Source of the DNA: Pseudoruegeria aquimaris
GTDB taxonomy: Bacteria; Pseudomonadota; Alphaproteobacteria; Rhodobacterales; Rhodobacteraceae
Direction: 5' to 3'
Assembly (NCBI RefSeq): GCF_900172235.1
Contig: NZ_FWFQ01000006.1
Span: 87,581-151,580 of the forward strand
DNA length: 64,000 nt
Within the stretch, counting starts at the first letter, position 1. The number at the start of each line of letters is the position of its first letter. The notes below the pieces were generated by a model. It worked only from the letters and a program-made list of their open reading frames with translations, searched no databases and was not told where the DNA came from. The position numbers were made by a program, and so were the translations under genes. This document shows positions 25,947 through 36,385 of the stretch, one piece after another.

Positions 25947-27769
25947 TGTGTGGAATTGTAGGGGTCCTCGGGGATCACGAGGCCGCGCCGATCGTCGTGG
26001 AAGCGCTCAAGCGGCTGGAATACCGGGGCTACGACAGCGCCGGCATCGCCACGGTGAACAACGGCAGGCTGGATCGCCGCCGCGCGGTGGGCAAGCTCGT
26101 CAACCTCTCCGATCTGCTTGTGCATGAGCCGCTGGCCGGCAAGGCCGCCATCGGCCACACCCGCTGGGCCACCCACGGCGCCCCCTCCGTCACCAACGCG
26201 CACCCGCACCAGGCCGGGCCCGTCGCCGTCGTCCACAACGGAATCATCGAGAATTTCAGGGAGTTGCGTGCCGAACTGAAGGCGGCCGGCCTGAGTTTCG
26301 TCACCGAGACCGACACCGAGACCGTCGCCCTGCTCACCCAGCACCACATGGCGCAGGGGCTCAGTGCCCGCGAGGCCGCCGAAAGGACGCTGGGCCGGCT
26401 GGAAGGGGCGTTCGCGCTCTGCTTCCTGTTCGAGGGCGAGGACGATCTCCTGATCGCCGCGCGCAAGGGCTCGCCGCTGGCGATCGGCCACGGCGAGGGC
26501 GAGATGTTCGTCGGCTCCGACGCCATCGCGCTCGCGCCGATGACGAGCGAGATCACCTATCTCGAAGAGGGCGACTGGGCGATCATCACCCGCACGAGCC
26601 TCGAGATCCGCGATGCCGCCGGGCAGTTGGCCAACCGCGCGAAGAAAACCATCCAGATCGATGCCAGCCGCGTCGAGAAAAGCGGCTACAAGCATTTCAT
26701 GGCCAAGGAGATCGCCGAGCAGCCCACGGTGTTGGGCGAGGCGGTGGACCATTACATCTCCAAGGACGGCAAAGGCGTGAGCTTCGCGGCCGAAGGGCTT
26801 GATTTCACGCAGTTCGACCGGATCACAATGGTGGCCTGCGGCACCGCCTTCTACGCCTGCCTGACGGCGAAATACTGGTTCGAGCAACTGGCCCGCCTGC
26901 CGGTGGAAGTGGATATCGCCTCGGAGTTCCGTTACCGCGAGCCGCCGGTGGCTCCGCGCACGCTGGCGATCTTCGTATCGCAGTCCGGCGAGACGGCCGA
27001 CACGCTCGCCGCGCTGCGCTACATGGAGGGCAAGGCCGCGAAGATCCTTTCCGTGGTCAACGTGCCGGAAAGCTCCATCGCGCGGGAAAGCGACGTGGCC
27101 CTGCCGATCCTCGCCGGGATCGAGGTCGGCGTGGCCTCCACCAAGGCTTTCACCTGCCAGCTCAACGTGCTGGCCCTGCTTGCGCTGAACGCCGCCCACG
27201 CGCGCGGCGAAATCAGTGACGCCGCGCTCGGCGATCACCTTGCTGCCTTGCGCAACCTGCCGGGGCTGATGAACCACGCGCTGGGGGCGAGCGACACCAT
27301 CGAAGCGCTCTCGCGCGAGTTGGCCAAGGCGCAGGACATCCTGTTCCTCGGGCGCGGCGCGATGTATCCGATCGCGCTGGAGGGCGCGTTGAAGCTCAAG
27401 GAAATCAGCTACATCCACGCCGAAGGTTATGCGTCGGGCGAGCTCAAGCACGGCCCGATCGCGCTGATCGACGAGAACGTCCCGGTGATCGTCATGGCCC
27501 CGCGCGACGCGCTGTTCGACAAGACGGTCTCCAACATGCAGGAGGTCATGGCGCGCGGCGGCAAGGTGCTGCTCATCACCGATGCCGAGGGGGCGAAACA
27601 GGCCGGCGATGACGTCTGGCGCAGCGTGATCCTGCCGGAAATCCCCGATCTTCTGGCGCCGATCCTCTACGCGATCCCGGCGCAGCTGCTGGCCTATCAC
27701 ACCGCCGTCGCCAAGGGCACCGACGTGGACCAGCCGCGCAACCTCGCCAAATCGGTGACGGTGGAATGA
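25946..27769 (+). CDS. glmS: glutamine--fructose-6-phosphate aminotransferase (isomerizing)
   Basis: A 607-residue enzyme for the first step of UDP-GlcNAc synthesis. Residue 2 is the catalytic Cys (MCGIVGVLGD), and the N-terminal domain is the class II glutaminase (LEYRGYDSAGI, RWATHGAPS). Two SIS sugar-isomerase domains follow (SQSGETADTLAALR near residue 350; EGYASGELKHGP near 490). It ends DQPRNLAKSVTVE as in the family. It is the middle gene of glmU-glmS-alkD-like, with TAATG and ATGA junctions. Confidence 0.97.
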   Translation: MCGIVGVLGDHEAAPIVVEALKRLEYRGYDSAGIATVNNGRLDRRRAVGKLVNLSDLLVHEPLAGKAAIGHTRWATHGAPSVTNAHPHQAGPVAVVHNGIIENFRELRAELKAAGLSFVTETDTETVALLTQHHMAQGLSAREAAERTLGRLEGAFALCFLFEGEDDLLIAARKGSPLAIGHGEGEMFVGSDAIALAPMTSEITYLEEGDWAIITRTSLEIRDAAGQLANRAKKTIQIDASRVEKSGYKHFMAKEIAEQPTVLGEAVDHYISKDGKGVSFAAEGLDFTQFDRITMVACGTAFYACLTAKYWFEQLARLPVEVDIASEFRYREPPVAPRTLAIFVSQSGETADTLAALRYMEGKAAKILSVVNVPESSIARESDVALPILAGIEVGVASTKAFTCQLNVLALLALNAAHARGEISDAALGDHLAALRNLPGLMNHALGASDTIEALSRELAKAQDILFLGRGAMYPIALEGALKLKEISYIHAEGYASGELKHGPIALIDENVPVIVMAPRDALFDKTVSNMQEVMARGGKVLLITDAEGAKQAGDDVWRSVILPEIPDLLAPILYAIPAQLLAYHTAVAKGTDVDQPRNLAKSVTVE

Positions 27770-28443
27770 GCCCGCAGGCCGCATTGGCCGAGCTGGAAGC
27801 GCAGGGCAACGCGCAGAAGGCCGGTGAGATGGCGGCCTATCACAAGGCCGCGCGGCGTTACCTAGGGGTGTCCAACCCGCAGATCGACGCCGCCGTGAAG
27901 GGCTGGCGCGCCGCCCTCTCCGTGGAGGCCCGCGTGGCGCTGGCCGATGGGCTCTGGGCCACCGACGTGCACGAGGCGCGCGTGGCAGCGGCCAAGCTGC
28001 TCACGCAGGCCCGGCTGCGCCCCGATGCGGGCGCATGGGGCGTGATCCGCGGCTGGGTGCCGGATTTCGACGCCTGGGCCGTGGCCGATCACGCCAGCAT
28101 CGCCGGCCAGAAGCGGCTGGTGGCAGACCCCGCCCGGCTGGACGATGTGGAAGCCTGGGTGACATCGGAGCACATGTGGAGCCGCCGCGCCGCTCTGGTG
28201 ATGACGTTGCCCTGGGCCAAGATGAACAATCCGAAACCCCATGAACTGGAGGCGCGCGAGCGCATCCTCGGCTGGGCCGCCGGCTACGTGACGGATCCGG
28301 ACTGGTTCATCCAGAAGGCGGTGGCCTGGTGGCTGCGCGATCTTTCCAAGCGCGCGCCCGAGCGGGTGGCAGCCTTTCTCGAAGCCCACGGCGCGGCGAT
28401 GAAGCCCTTCGCCCGCAGGGAAGCGGCGAAATACCTGCCCTGA
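27766..28443 (+). CDS. DNA alkylation repair (AlkD-like) HEAT-repeat protein
   Basis: A 225-residue alpha-helical protein of the AlkD/DNA-alkylation-repair fold. The conserved helix-loop pieces YLGVSNPQIDAAVKGWRA, MWSRRAALVMTLPWAK and DWFIQKAVAWWLRDLSKR are typical and hold the aromatic and basic surface that engages damaged DNA. AlkD removes bulky or positively charged alkylated bases. The ATG overlaps the glmS stop (ATGA), an unusual partnership for a repair enzyme. Convergent 13 bp from the acyl-CoA synthetase gene. Confidence 0.87.
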   Translation: MSPQAALAELEAQGNAQKAGEMAAYHKAARRYLGVSNPQIDAAVKGWRAALSVEARVALADGLWATDVHEARVAAAKLLTQARLRPDAGAWGVIRGWVPDFDAWAVADHASIAGQKRLVADPARLDDVEAWVTSEHMWSRRAALVMTLPWAKMNNPKPHELEARERILGWAAGYVTDPDWFIQKAVAWWLRDLSKRAPERVAAFLEAHGAAMKPFARREAAKYLP

Positions 28444-28455
28444 GGCCCCGGCACT

Positions 28456-30084
28456 CTAACCGCGCGCGCGCAAATCCCGGCGCATGATCTTTCCGGTCGC
28501 CGTCATCGGCATCTCGGCAATGCGCTCCACGCTGCGCGGCGCCACATGGGCGCTGACCTGCCGGCGCACCCGCGCGATCAGCTCCGCCTCAAGCCCGGCC
28601 CATTCGGCGCCTTCGCGCAGCACGACGTAGGCCTTCACCGCTTCGGTGCGGATCGGATCGGGCACCCCCACCACCGCGGCGGCCAGCACGTCGGGGTGGC
28701 CGGCGAGGCAGTTCTCGATCTCGGTGGGGCCGATGCGGTAGCCCGCCGAGGTGATCACGTCATCGTCGCGGCTGCCGTAGGTGATGTAGCCCTCGTCATC
28801 CATCCGCCCCAGATCGCCCGTCTTCAGCCAGCCGTCCACGAACTTGCGCGCCGTCGCCTCGGGCTGGTTCCAGTAGCCGAGGAACATCACCGGGTCAGGC
28901 GCCTTCACCGCGATCTCGCCCTCCTGCCCCGCGGGCAGCGGCCTGCCTTCGGCATCGATGATGGCCACCTCGTGGCCCGGCAGCGCACGGCCCATGGTAC
29001 CGGGCTTGATCCGCATCATCTCGGGATTGGCGGAGACGACGAGGTTGCATTCGGTCTGGCCGTAAAGCTCGTTGATCGGCGCGGAGAGCTTCGCCCTGCC
29101 CCATTCCAGCAGGTCCGCGCCGAGGCTTTCGCCGCCGGAACTGACGGAGCGCACCCGCAAGCCGGGCGGCACGCTCGCCTGCCGCATCAGCCTCAGCGCG
29201 GTGGGCGGCAGGAAAAGCGTGGTAAGGGATTCGTCGCGGATCAGGCGGAAGGCGGCATCGGGATCGAACTTGCGCATCCGCCCCGATACCTGCGGCACAC
29301 CATAGTAGAGGCAGGGCATGGCCATGTCCATGAGCCCGCCGATCCAGGCCCAGTCCGCCGGCGTCCAGCCCACGGCGCCCGGTTGCGGGAAATGCATGTG
29401 CCCGATCTCCATGCAGGGCAGATGCCCCAGCAGGAAGCGGTGGGCGTGCAGCGCGCCCTTGGGCGGGCCGGTGGTGCCGGAGGTGTAGATCAGCACGGCA
29501 GGATCGTCTGAACGGGTGTTCACCGGCGCCCTCAGCGGCTGCGCCCGCGTGATCGCCTCCGAAAAACTGCGCACCGGTGCAGCCGCCTTCTCCGGCCCGG
29601 TGCAGTAGATCGCCGAGAGCGGCGCATCGAGCGCGGTGGCCTTCTCGAGGTTGGCCGGATCGGTGACGAGGATCTTCGCGCCGCTGTCGGCGAGGCGATA
29701 CTCCAGCGCATCGCGGCCGAAGAGCGTGAAGAGCGGCAACACGATGGCGCCAAGCTTCATCGCAGCGAAATGGGTGATCAGCACCTCGGGCCCCTGCGGC
29801 AGCAGCACCGCGACCCGGTCCCCGCTGGAAATACCGTCCGCGGCCAAGGCGCTGGCGAGCCGGTCCGACGCCGCCTTCAGCGCGCCGTAAGTCCAGCGTT
29901 CGCGGGCGCCGGCCTCGGTGACATGGGTCAGCGCGAGCTTTTCCGGCTCCATGCGCGCCCAGCGGTCGCAGCAGGCCTCCGCGATGTTGAAATGCGCCGG
30001 CACCTGCCAGCGAAACCGCGCCTGCGCTTCGCTCCAGTCCCAGCTCGGATCGATCAGGCGCCAGGGCTCAGCCGCCGTAGACAT
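28456..30084 (-). CDS. AMP-forming acyl-CoA synthetase
   Basis: A 542-residue adenylate-forming ligase. The signatures are present in order: YTSGTTGPPKG (ATP binding), YGQTECN, GWLKTGDLGRMDDEG and TATGKIMRRDLR with the catalytic Lys near the C-terminus. Its family resemblance is to the medium-chain (ACSM)/acetyl-CoA synthetase-like group; the acid substrate is unknown. Its start (30084) overlaps the end of the lipoprotein gene by 17 bp, indicating a two-gene transcript. Confidence 0.87.
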   Translation of the reverse strand: MSTAAEPWRLIDPSWDWSEAQARFRWQVPAHFNIAEACCDRWARMEPEKLALTHVTEAGARERWTYGALKAASDRLASALAADGISSGDRVAVLLPQGPEVLITHFAAMKLGAIVLPLFTLFGRDALEYRLADSGAKILVTDPANLEKATALDAPLSAIYCTGPEKAAAPVRSFSEAITRAQPLRAPVNTRSDDPAVLIYTSGTTGPPKGALHAHRFLLGHLPCMEIGHMHFPQPGAVGWTPADWAWIGGLMDMAMPCLYYGVPQVSGRMRKFDPDAAFRLIRDESLTTLFLPPTALRLMRQASVPPGLRVRSVSSGGESLGADLLEWGRAKLSAPINELYGQTECNLVVSANPEMMRIKPGTMGRALPGHEVAIIDAEGRPLPAGQEGEIAVKAPDPVMFLGYWNQPEATARKFVDGWLKTGDLGRMDDEGYITYGSRDDDVITSAGYRIGPTEIENCLAGHPDVLAAAVVGVPDPIRTEAVKAYVVLREGAEWAGLEAELIARVRRQVSAHVAPRSVERIAEMPMTATGKIMRRDLRARG

Positions 30085-30541
30085 CGAGTTCCGGCAAATC
30101 GGTGAGCGGCACTTCGAGAAGCCGCATCGCGGCGAGCGAAAGGCGGCTGCCCGCCGAGCGCGCGGCGTCCAGCGGGCGCAATTCCACGGCAACGCTCTTG
30201 CCCGTGGCAACGCTGGTGATGCGCCCCGGCCCGGGCTTGGCGGCGAGCGGCGTTTCCAGCCAGAAGCCGCCGAGCGTGGGATCGCCGAGCGAGGCCACGG
30301 TGCGGCCCAGCAGCGCCTCGCCCGCCGGCGCCGCGACCACCTCGGCCTCGGCGCGTTCGGCGGCGGTGGTGGTGTCGAAGTCCTCGACGGTGACGGCATT
30401 CTGCGGCGCCACGCGGGCCTCGGGATCCGCCGCGACGACCTCGGGCGGCGGCGCGGAGGCCGTCGTCGGCGCTTCGATCGCCGCGCAACCCGCGACCAGC
30501 GTCAGCGCGAGGGCGGGGAAAATCGGGAGTCTCTTCAACAT
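30068..30541 (-). CDS. small lipoprotein of unknown function
   Basis: A 157-residue protein. The N-terminal signal peptide ends in a lipobox (LVAGC with Cys19), so the mature protein should be lipid-anchored in the periplasm. An Ala/Pro/Glu-rich linker (20-70) follows, then a compact domain without known motifs (VASLGDPTLGGFWLETPL). Homologues in Rhodobacteraceae are sometimes labelled D-galactarate dehydratase, which the sequence here does not support. First gene of a unit with the acyl-CoA synthetase; diverges from moaA. Confidence 0.75.
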   Translation of the reverse strand: MLKRLPIFPALALTLVAGCAAIEAPTTASAPPPEVVAADPEARVAPQNAVTVEDFDTTTAAERAEAEVVAAPAGEALLGRTVASLGDPTLGGFWLETPLAAKPGPGRITSVATGKSVAVELRPLDAARSAGSRLSLAAMRLLEVPLTDLPELDVYGG

Positions 30542-30620
30542 GCGCCAAGCCTAGGCCCCGGAAAAAGCGGGATCAATCCCGTGCTTGCCCTTGGGCGATT
30601 TGCCTCCTACCTTTTCGCCC

Positions 30621-31625
30621 ATGAGCCAATTGATAGACCCCTTCCAGCGCGCCATCACCTACCTGCGCGTCTCGGTGACGGACCGCTGCGATTTCCGATG
30701 TGTCTACTGCATGTCGGAAAACATGACCTTCCTGCCCAAGAAGGAGCTTCTGACGCTGGAGGAGTTGGACCGGCTCTGCTCGGCCTTCATCGGCATGGGG
30801 GTGAAGAAGCTGCGCATCACCGGCGGCGAGCCGCTGGTGCGCAAGGGGATCATGACCTTCTTCGAGGGCATGTCGCGTCATCTCGACTCCGGCGCGCTCT
30901 CCGAACTGACGCTCACGACCAACGGCAGCCAGCTGGCGAAATTCGCCCGGCCGCTCGCCGACGCCGGGGTGCGCCGGATAAACATCTCGCTGGACACGCT
31001 GGACGAGGCCAAATTCGCCGAGATCACCCGCTGGGGTCGGCTGGCGCAGGTGCTCGACGGCATCGAGGCCGCCCAGGCCGCCGGGCTTCGCGTGAAGATC
31101 AACACCGTGGCGCTGAAGGGGTTCAACGAAGACGAGCTGTTCACCCTTGCGGATTGGTGCGCCAGGAAAGACATGGATCTCACCTTCATCGAGGTCATGC
31201 CGATGGGCGACATCGGCAACGAGAACCGGCTCGGGCAATACTGGTCGCTGAAGGATCTGCGCGCGCGGCTGGCCGAACGCTTCACCGTGACCGATCTCGC
31301 CGAGCGCACCGGTGGCCCGGCACGCTACGTGCGGCTTGAGGAGACCGGGCAGAAGATCGGCTTCATCACGCCGCTCACCCACAATTTCTGCGAAAGCTGC
31401 AACCGCGTGCGCATCACCTGCACCGGCGAGATCTACACCTGCCTCGGGCAGGAAGGCAAAAGCGATCTGCGCGCGCCGCTGCGCAGGCACCCCGAGGATG
31501 ACGCCCCGCTGCAGGACGCGATCCGCGCCGCCATCGGGCTCAAGCCCAGGGGGCATGATTTCGATTATTCCCGGCAGGAACTCGGCGGCCAGATGAGCCG
31601 CCACATGAGCCACACGGGCGGCTGA
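30621..31625 (+). CDS. moaA: GTP 3',8-cyclase, molybdenum cofactor synthesis protein A
   Basis: A 334-residue radical SAM enzyme that starts molybdopterin synthesis from GTP. The first [4Fe-4S] cluster binds in CDFRCVYC near residues 24-31. The second, C-terminal cluster uses CESCNRVR plus a further Cys in TGEIYTC. The protein ends in Gly-Gly, as in MoaA, where the tail is required for activity. No other moa/moe genes are adjacent. The ATG at 30621 gives [10 protein letters not shown], the family's N-terminus. Confidence 0.95.
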   Translation: MSQLIDPFQRAITYLRVSVTDRCDFRCVYCMSENMTFLPKKELLTLEELDRLCSAFIGMGVKKLRITGGEPLVRKGIMTFFEGMSRHLDSGALSELTLTTNGSQLAKFARPLADAGVRRINISLDTLDEAKFAEITRWGRLAQVLDGIEAAQAAGLRVKINTVALKGFNEDELFTLADWCARKDMDLTFIEVMPMGDIGNENRLGQYWSLKDLRARLAERFTVTDLAERTGGPARYVRLEETGQKIGFITPLTHNFCESCNRVRITCTGEIYTCLGQEGKSDLRAPLRRHPEDDAPLQDAIRAAIGLKPRGHDFDYSRQELGGQMSRHMSHTGG

Positions 31626-31639
31626 CCCCATTCAAACAA

Positions 31640-31708
31640 GGGGGCGCTGCCCCCGCCGCCCTTGCGGGCGCCTCCCCCGAGGTATTTGGGGCGAGAGGAA
31701 ACGCCCGA
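31640..31708 (+). repeat. dispersed ~65-bp intergenic repeat, copy 3
   Basis: Closest to consensus: GGGGGCGCTGCCCCC, a second stem, CTCCCCCGAGGTATTT, GGGGCGAGAGGAA. It follows the moaA stop by 14 bp. Confidence 0.87.
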
Positions 31709-31755
31709 CTTTGTTCTTCAAATATCCCGGGGTGCGGGGCAGAGCCCCGCGAGAG
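31709..31755 (-). repeat. second intergenic element, inverted relative to the one at 2779
   Basis: CTTTGTTC-TTCAAATATCCCGGGG matches, inverted, the GGGATATTT...GAACAAAG core at 2779. It is followed by the GC hairpin GCGGGGC-AGA-GCCCCGC. The repeat at 31640 and this element form a head-to-head composite between moaA and the M20 gene. Confidence 0.6.
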
Positions 31756-31764
31756 ACGGCCCCG

Positions 31765-32928
31765 TCAGGCCGCCGGCATCCGGGTTTCCACGATCTCGGC
31801 CCACCAGGAGCAGCCGGCCGGGATGGCTTCATCGTTGAAGTTGTATTCCGGGTGGTGCACGGCGGCGGTGTCGCCGTTGCCGACGAGGATGTAGGCCCCG
31901 GGGCGCTCTTCGAGCATGTAGGCGAAATCCTCGCCGCCCATCACGAGGGGCGCGTCATCGCAGGCGCCGGAGACCTTGCGGGCCACTTCGGCGGCGAAGG
32001 CGGTTTCGGCTTCGCTGTTCACCATCACCGGGTAGCCGCGCATGTAGTTTACCTCGGCCGCGCCGCCCAGTGCGCCGGCGGTGCCTTCGCAGATCGCCTT
32101 GATGCGGGTTTCCGCCAGGTCGCGGATCTCGGCGTCCAGGGTGCGCACGGTTCCGCGCAGGGTGACCTTCTGCGGGATCACGTTGAAGGCCTTGCTGTCG
32201 CTTTCGATGCTGGTGACCGAGACGACCACCTGCTTCACCGGATCGGTGTTGCGGCTGGCGATCGTCTGCAGCGCGGTGACGATCTGGCTCGCCATCACCA
32301 CCGGATCCACCGTTTCCTGCGGCTTGGCCGCGTGGCCGCCCCGGCCCTGCACCTCGATCTCGAAGGTATCGGTGGCGGCGAAGAAGGCGCCCGGGCGGAT
32401 GGCGAAGCTGCCCACCGGGCGGCCCGGCCAGTTGTGCATGCCGTAGACCTCCTGGATGCCGAAGCGCTCCATCATGCCGTCTTCGCACATCTCGCGGCCG
32501 CCGCCGCCGCCTTCTTCGGCGGGCTGGAAGATCACCACGGCGGTGCCGTCGAAGTTGCGGGTTTCGGCGAGGTATTTCGCGGCGCCCAGCAGCATGGCGG
32601 TGTGGCCGTCATGGCCGCAGGCATGCATCGCGCCCGGCGTCTTGGAGGCGTAGTCCAGCCCCGTGGCTTCCTGGATCGGCAGGGCATCCATGTCGGCGCG
32701 CAGGCCCACGACCTTGCCTGAGGTGTTGCTCCTGCCCCGGATCACCCCGACGACGCCGGTGCGCCCGAGCCCGGTGACGACCTCGTCGCAGCCGAACTCC
32801 TTCAGCTTCTCGGCCACCACGGCAGCGGTGCGGTGGGTTTCGAACAGGATTTCGGGGTTTTCGTGCAGATCGCGGCGCCAGGCGGTGATTTCGTCCTGAA
32901 GCTCTGCAAAGCGGTTCTTGATGGGCAT
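31765..32928 (-). CDS. M20 family amidohydrolase (hippurate hydrolase-like)
   Basis: A 387-residue zinc amidohydrolase. The metal-binding motifs are visible: MHACGHDGHTAMLLGAA and PAEEGGGGGREM, and the dimerisation domain begins with GRGGHAAKPQETVDP. The pattern is that of M20D enzymes that cleave N-acyl amino acids (hippurate, IAA-amino acid, N-acetyl-amino acid). It sits 10 bp downstream of an argE-like gene and in the same direction as the peptide ABC ATPase, so it may process imported acyl-amino acids; that is inference. Confidence 0.87.
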   Translation of the reverse strand: MPIKNRFAELQDEITAWRRDLHENPEILFETHRTAAVVAEKLKEFGCDEVVTGLGRTGVVGVIRGRSNTSGKVVGLRADMDALPIQEATGLDYASKTPGAMHACGHDGHTAMLLGAAKYLAETRNFDGTAVVIFQPAEEGGGGGREMCEDGMMERFGIQEVYGMHNWPGRPVGSFAIRPGAFFAATDTFEIEVQGRGGHAAKPQETVDPVVMASQIVTALQTIASRNTDPVKQVVVSVTSIESDSKAFNVIPQKVTLRGTVRTLDAEIRDLAETRIKAICEGTAGALGGAAEVNYMRGYPVMVNSEAETAFAAEVARKVSGACDDAPLVMGGEDFAYMLEERPGAYILVGNGDTAAVHHPEYNFNDEAIPAGCSWWAEIVETRMPAA

Positions 32929-32938
32929 CGGGCTGCTC

Positions 32939-34102
32939 CTATTCTGCCAGGTGATCGACCAGCCGCCGCAGGAAGGCGGCGCCGGCGTCGAATTCGGTGA
33001 GGGTGATGTATTCGTCGGGCTGGTGGGCCTGGGCGATGTTGCCGGGGCCGCAGACGACGGCGGAGTAGCCGCCGGCCTGGAAATGCCCGGCCTCGGTGCC
33101 GTAGCTCACCACGTGGGTGCCGTTGTCGCCGGTGAGGCGGCGCACCAGAGCTTCCGCCGCGCCATCCTCTTCCGGGCGCAGGGCGGGCATGATGAAATCT
33201 TCCCGAACCTCGACGCCGGCCTCGGGGTGCCGGGCCCGCAGTTCGGCATCCAGCGCGGCGGCCTCGGCGCGGAAACGATCGGCCCATTCGGCGGCGGATT
33301 CGCCGGGCACGCTGCGGAAGGTGACGTCGAACCGGCAGGATTTCGCGGTGATGTTGTGGGCGGTGCCGCCGCTGATCTGCCCGACGTGAGCGGTGGTGAA
33401 GGGCGGATCGAACACCGCGGCGAGCGGCGTGGGGTCGGCGGCCTGGAGCGCGGCGTTCTGCCGGCGCACCCAGTCCACGAGGCGCGTGCCTTCGAGGATG
33501 GCGGACACCCCTTCGTGCAGCAGCGAGGAATGCACCTCGAAGCCGCGCACCTCCACCTGAAGGCCGGCCATGCCCTTGTGACCGGTCACCGCCTTCATCT
33601 CTGTCGGCTCGCCGATGATGGCGGCGGCGGCGCGGGGCAGTTTTTCGGCCATGGCCGCCACGAGGGGCGGCGCGCCGGTGCAGCCGATCTCCTCGTCGTA
33701 GGAGAGCGCGATCTGAAGCGGGCGTTTCACCCCGGCGCGCAGGGCCTGCGGCACGGCGGCGAGTGCAAGCGCGCAGAAGCCCTTCATGTCGCAGGCGCCG
33801 CGCCCGTAGAGCCGGCCGTCGCGCTCGGTGAGCGTGAAGGGATCGGCGGACCACGCCTGCCCCTCGACGGGCACCACGTCCGTGTGCCCCGACAGAACGA
33901 CTCCGCCCGCCACTTCGGGGCCGACGTTGGCGAAAAGCGCGGCCTTCGTGCCGTCAGAGTTGTAGACCCGGTGCGCGGGGATGCCGAAGCCCGCGAGATA
34001 GCCCTCCACCCAGTCGATCAGCGCGAGGTTGCTTTCGCTGCTGACGGTGGGAAAGGCCACCAGCCTTTCCAGGATCTCGCGCGCGGTCAGTTCCTTGTGC
34101 AC
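32939..34102 (-). CDS. argE: acetylornithine deacetylase-like M20 peptidase
   Basis: A 387-residue metallo-hydrolase. GHTDVVPVEGQAW holds the first zinc His and Asp, DEEIGCTGAPPL the catalytic Glu pair. The overall pattern fits ArgE/M20 deacetylases that release ornithine or related amino acids from their N-acetyl forms. I chose the GTG at 34102 because GGAGG lies five bases upstream; a longer reading without ribosome binding site is possible. It lies 43 bp downstream of the ABC ATPase and 10 bp upstream of the second M20 enzyme. An exporter-adjacent arginine role is not shown. Confidence 0.83.
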   Translation of the reverse strand: MHKELTAREILERLVAFPTVSSESNLALIDWVEGYLAGFGIPAHRVYNSDGTKAALFANVGPEVAGGVVLSGHTDVVPVEGQAWSADPFTLTERDGRLYGRGACDMKGFCALALAAVPQALRAGVKRPLQIALSYDEEIGCTGAPPLVAAMAEKLPRAAAAIIGEPTEMKAVTGHKGMAGLQVEVRGFEVHSSLLHEGVSAILEGTRLVDWVRRQNAALQAADPTPLAAVFDPPFTTAHVGQISGGTAHNITAKSCRFDVTFRSVPGESAAEWADRFRAEAAALDAELRARHPEAGVEVREDFIMPALRPEEDGAAEALVRRLTGDNGTHVVSYGTEAGHFQAGGYSAVVCGPGNIAQAHQPDEYITLTEFDAGAAFLRRLVDHLAE

Positions 34103-34145
34103 GGCTGCCTCCTGCCCGTCCGCCGGTTCCGCTGCCGTTTTCGCA

Positions 34146-35963
<1,818 letters not shown>

Positions 35964-36385
35964 GTGTTGTCACCCTGTTGATCTGGCCCGAACGCTAGCG
36001 AGGGCGGCGGGAAATTGTCAAACGGATGCACGCACCCGCCGGGGCCGGTTCCCGCCTGCTCGCCTCGTGGAGCCGGGCGATTCGCCACCCTTTCGCGCAG
36101 AGTTGCACATATAGTTGGCAATGTTAACTAACGCACACAAGGGGATGTCGGCCGCTCGGGCGCAGCCCCTTTACAAAAGTCGCGAAGTGGTCAGACTACG
36201 GGCATTCGCTTGCTCGATGAGCAGTGATCGGTGTCAACTCCACCGCACGTATCGCGGGCATTGTCAGGGAGCTTCGAAACAGTGTCAGAACTGCCGGGCG
36301 CACCATGAGGCCGTCCGCGACGAACGTGAAAAACGATTTTCGGGAGCAACCCGAAAACGGGGAAATCCAACAAGGAGAGTCTTGA
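35964..36385. promoter_or_regulatory. 422-bp divergent control region of the peptide ABC transporter
   Basis: No gene is seen here. The region holds an AT-rich stretch around 36105-36135 with the dyad TAGTT-N9-AACTA (36112-36130), a candidate operator. Near the substrate-binding gene is a hairpin TTTTCGGG-AGCAA-CCCGAAAA (36337-36357), which ends 14 bp before the ribosome binding site AAGGAG. The hairpin could be an mRNA stabiliser or regulator. Confidence 0.45.

Noticed and set aside
35964..36385. Small gene in the ABC control region
   Set aside because: Only one frame is open (36115 onward), it runs through the binding-protein gene in another frame and has no recognisable protein sequence.
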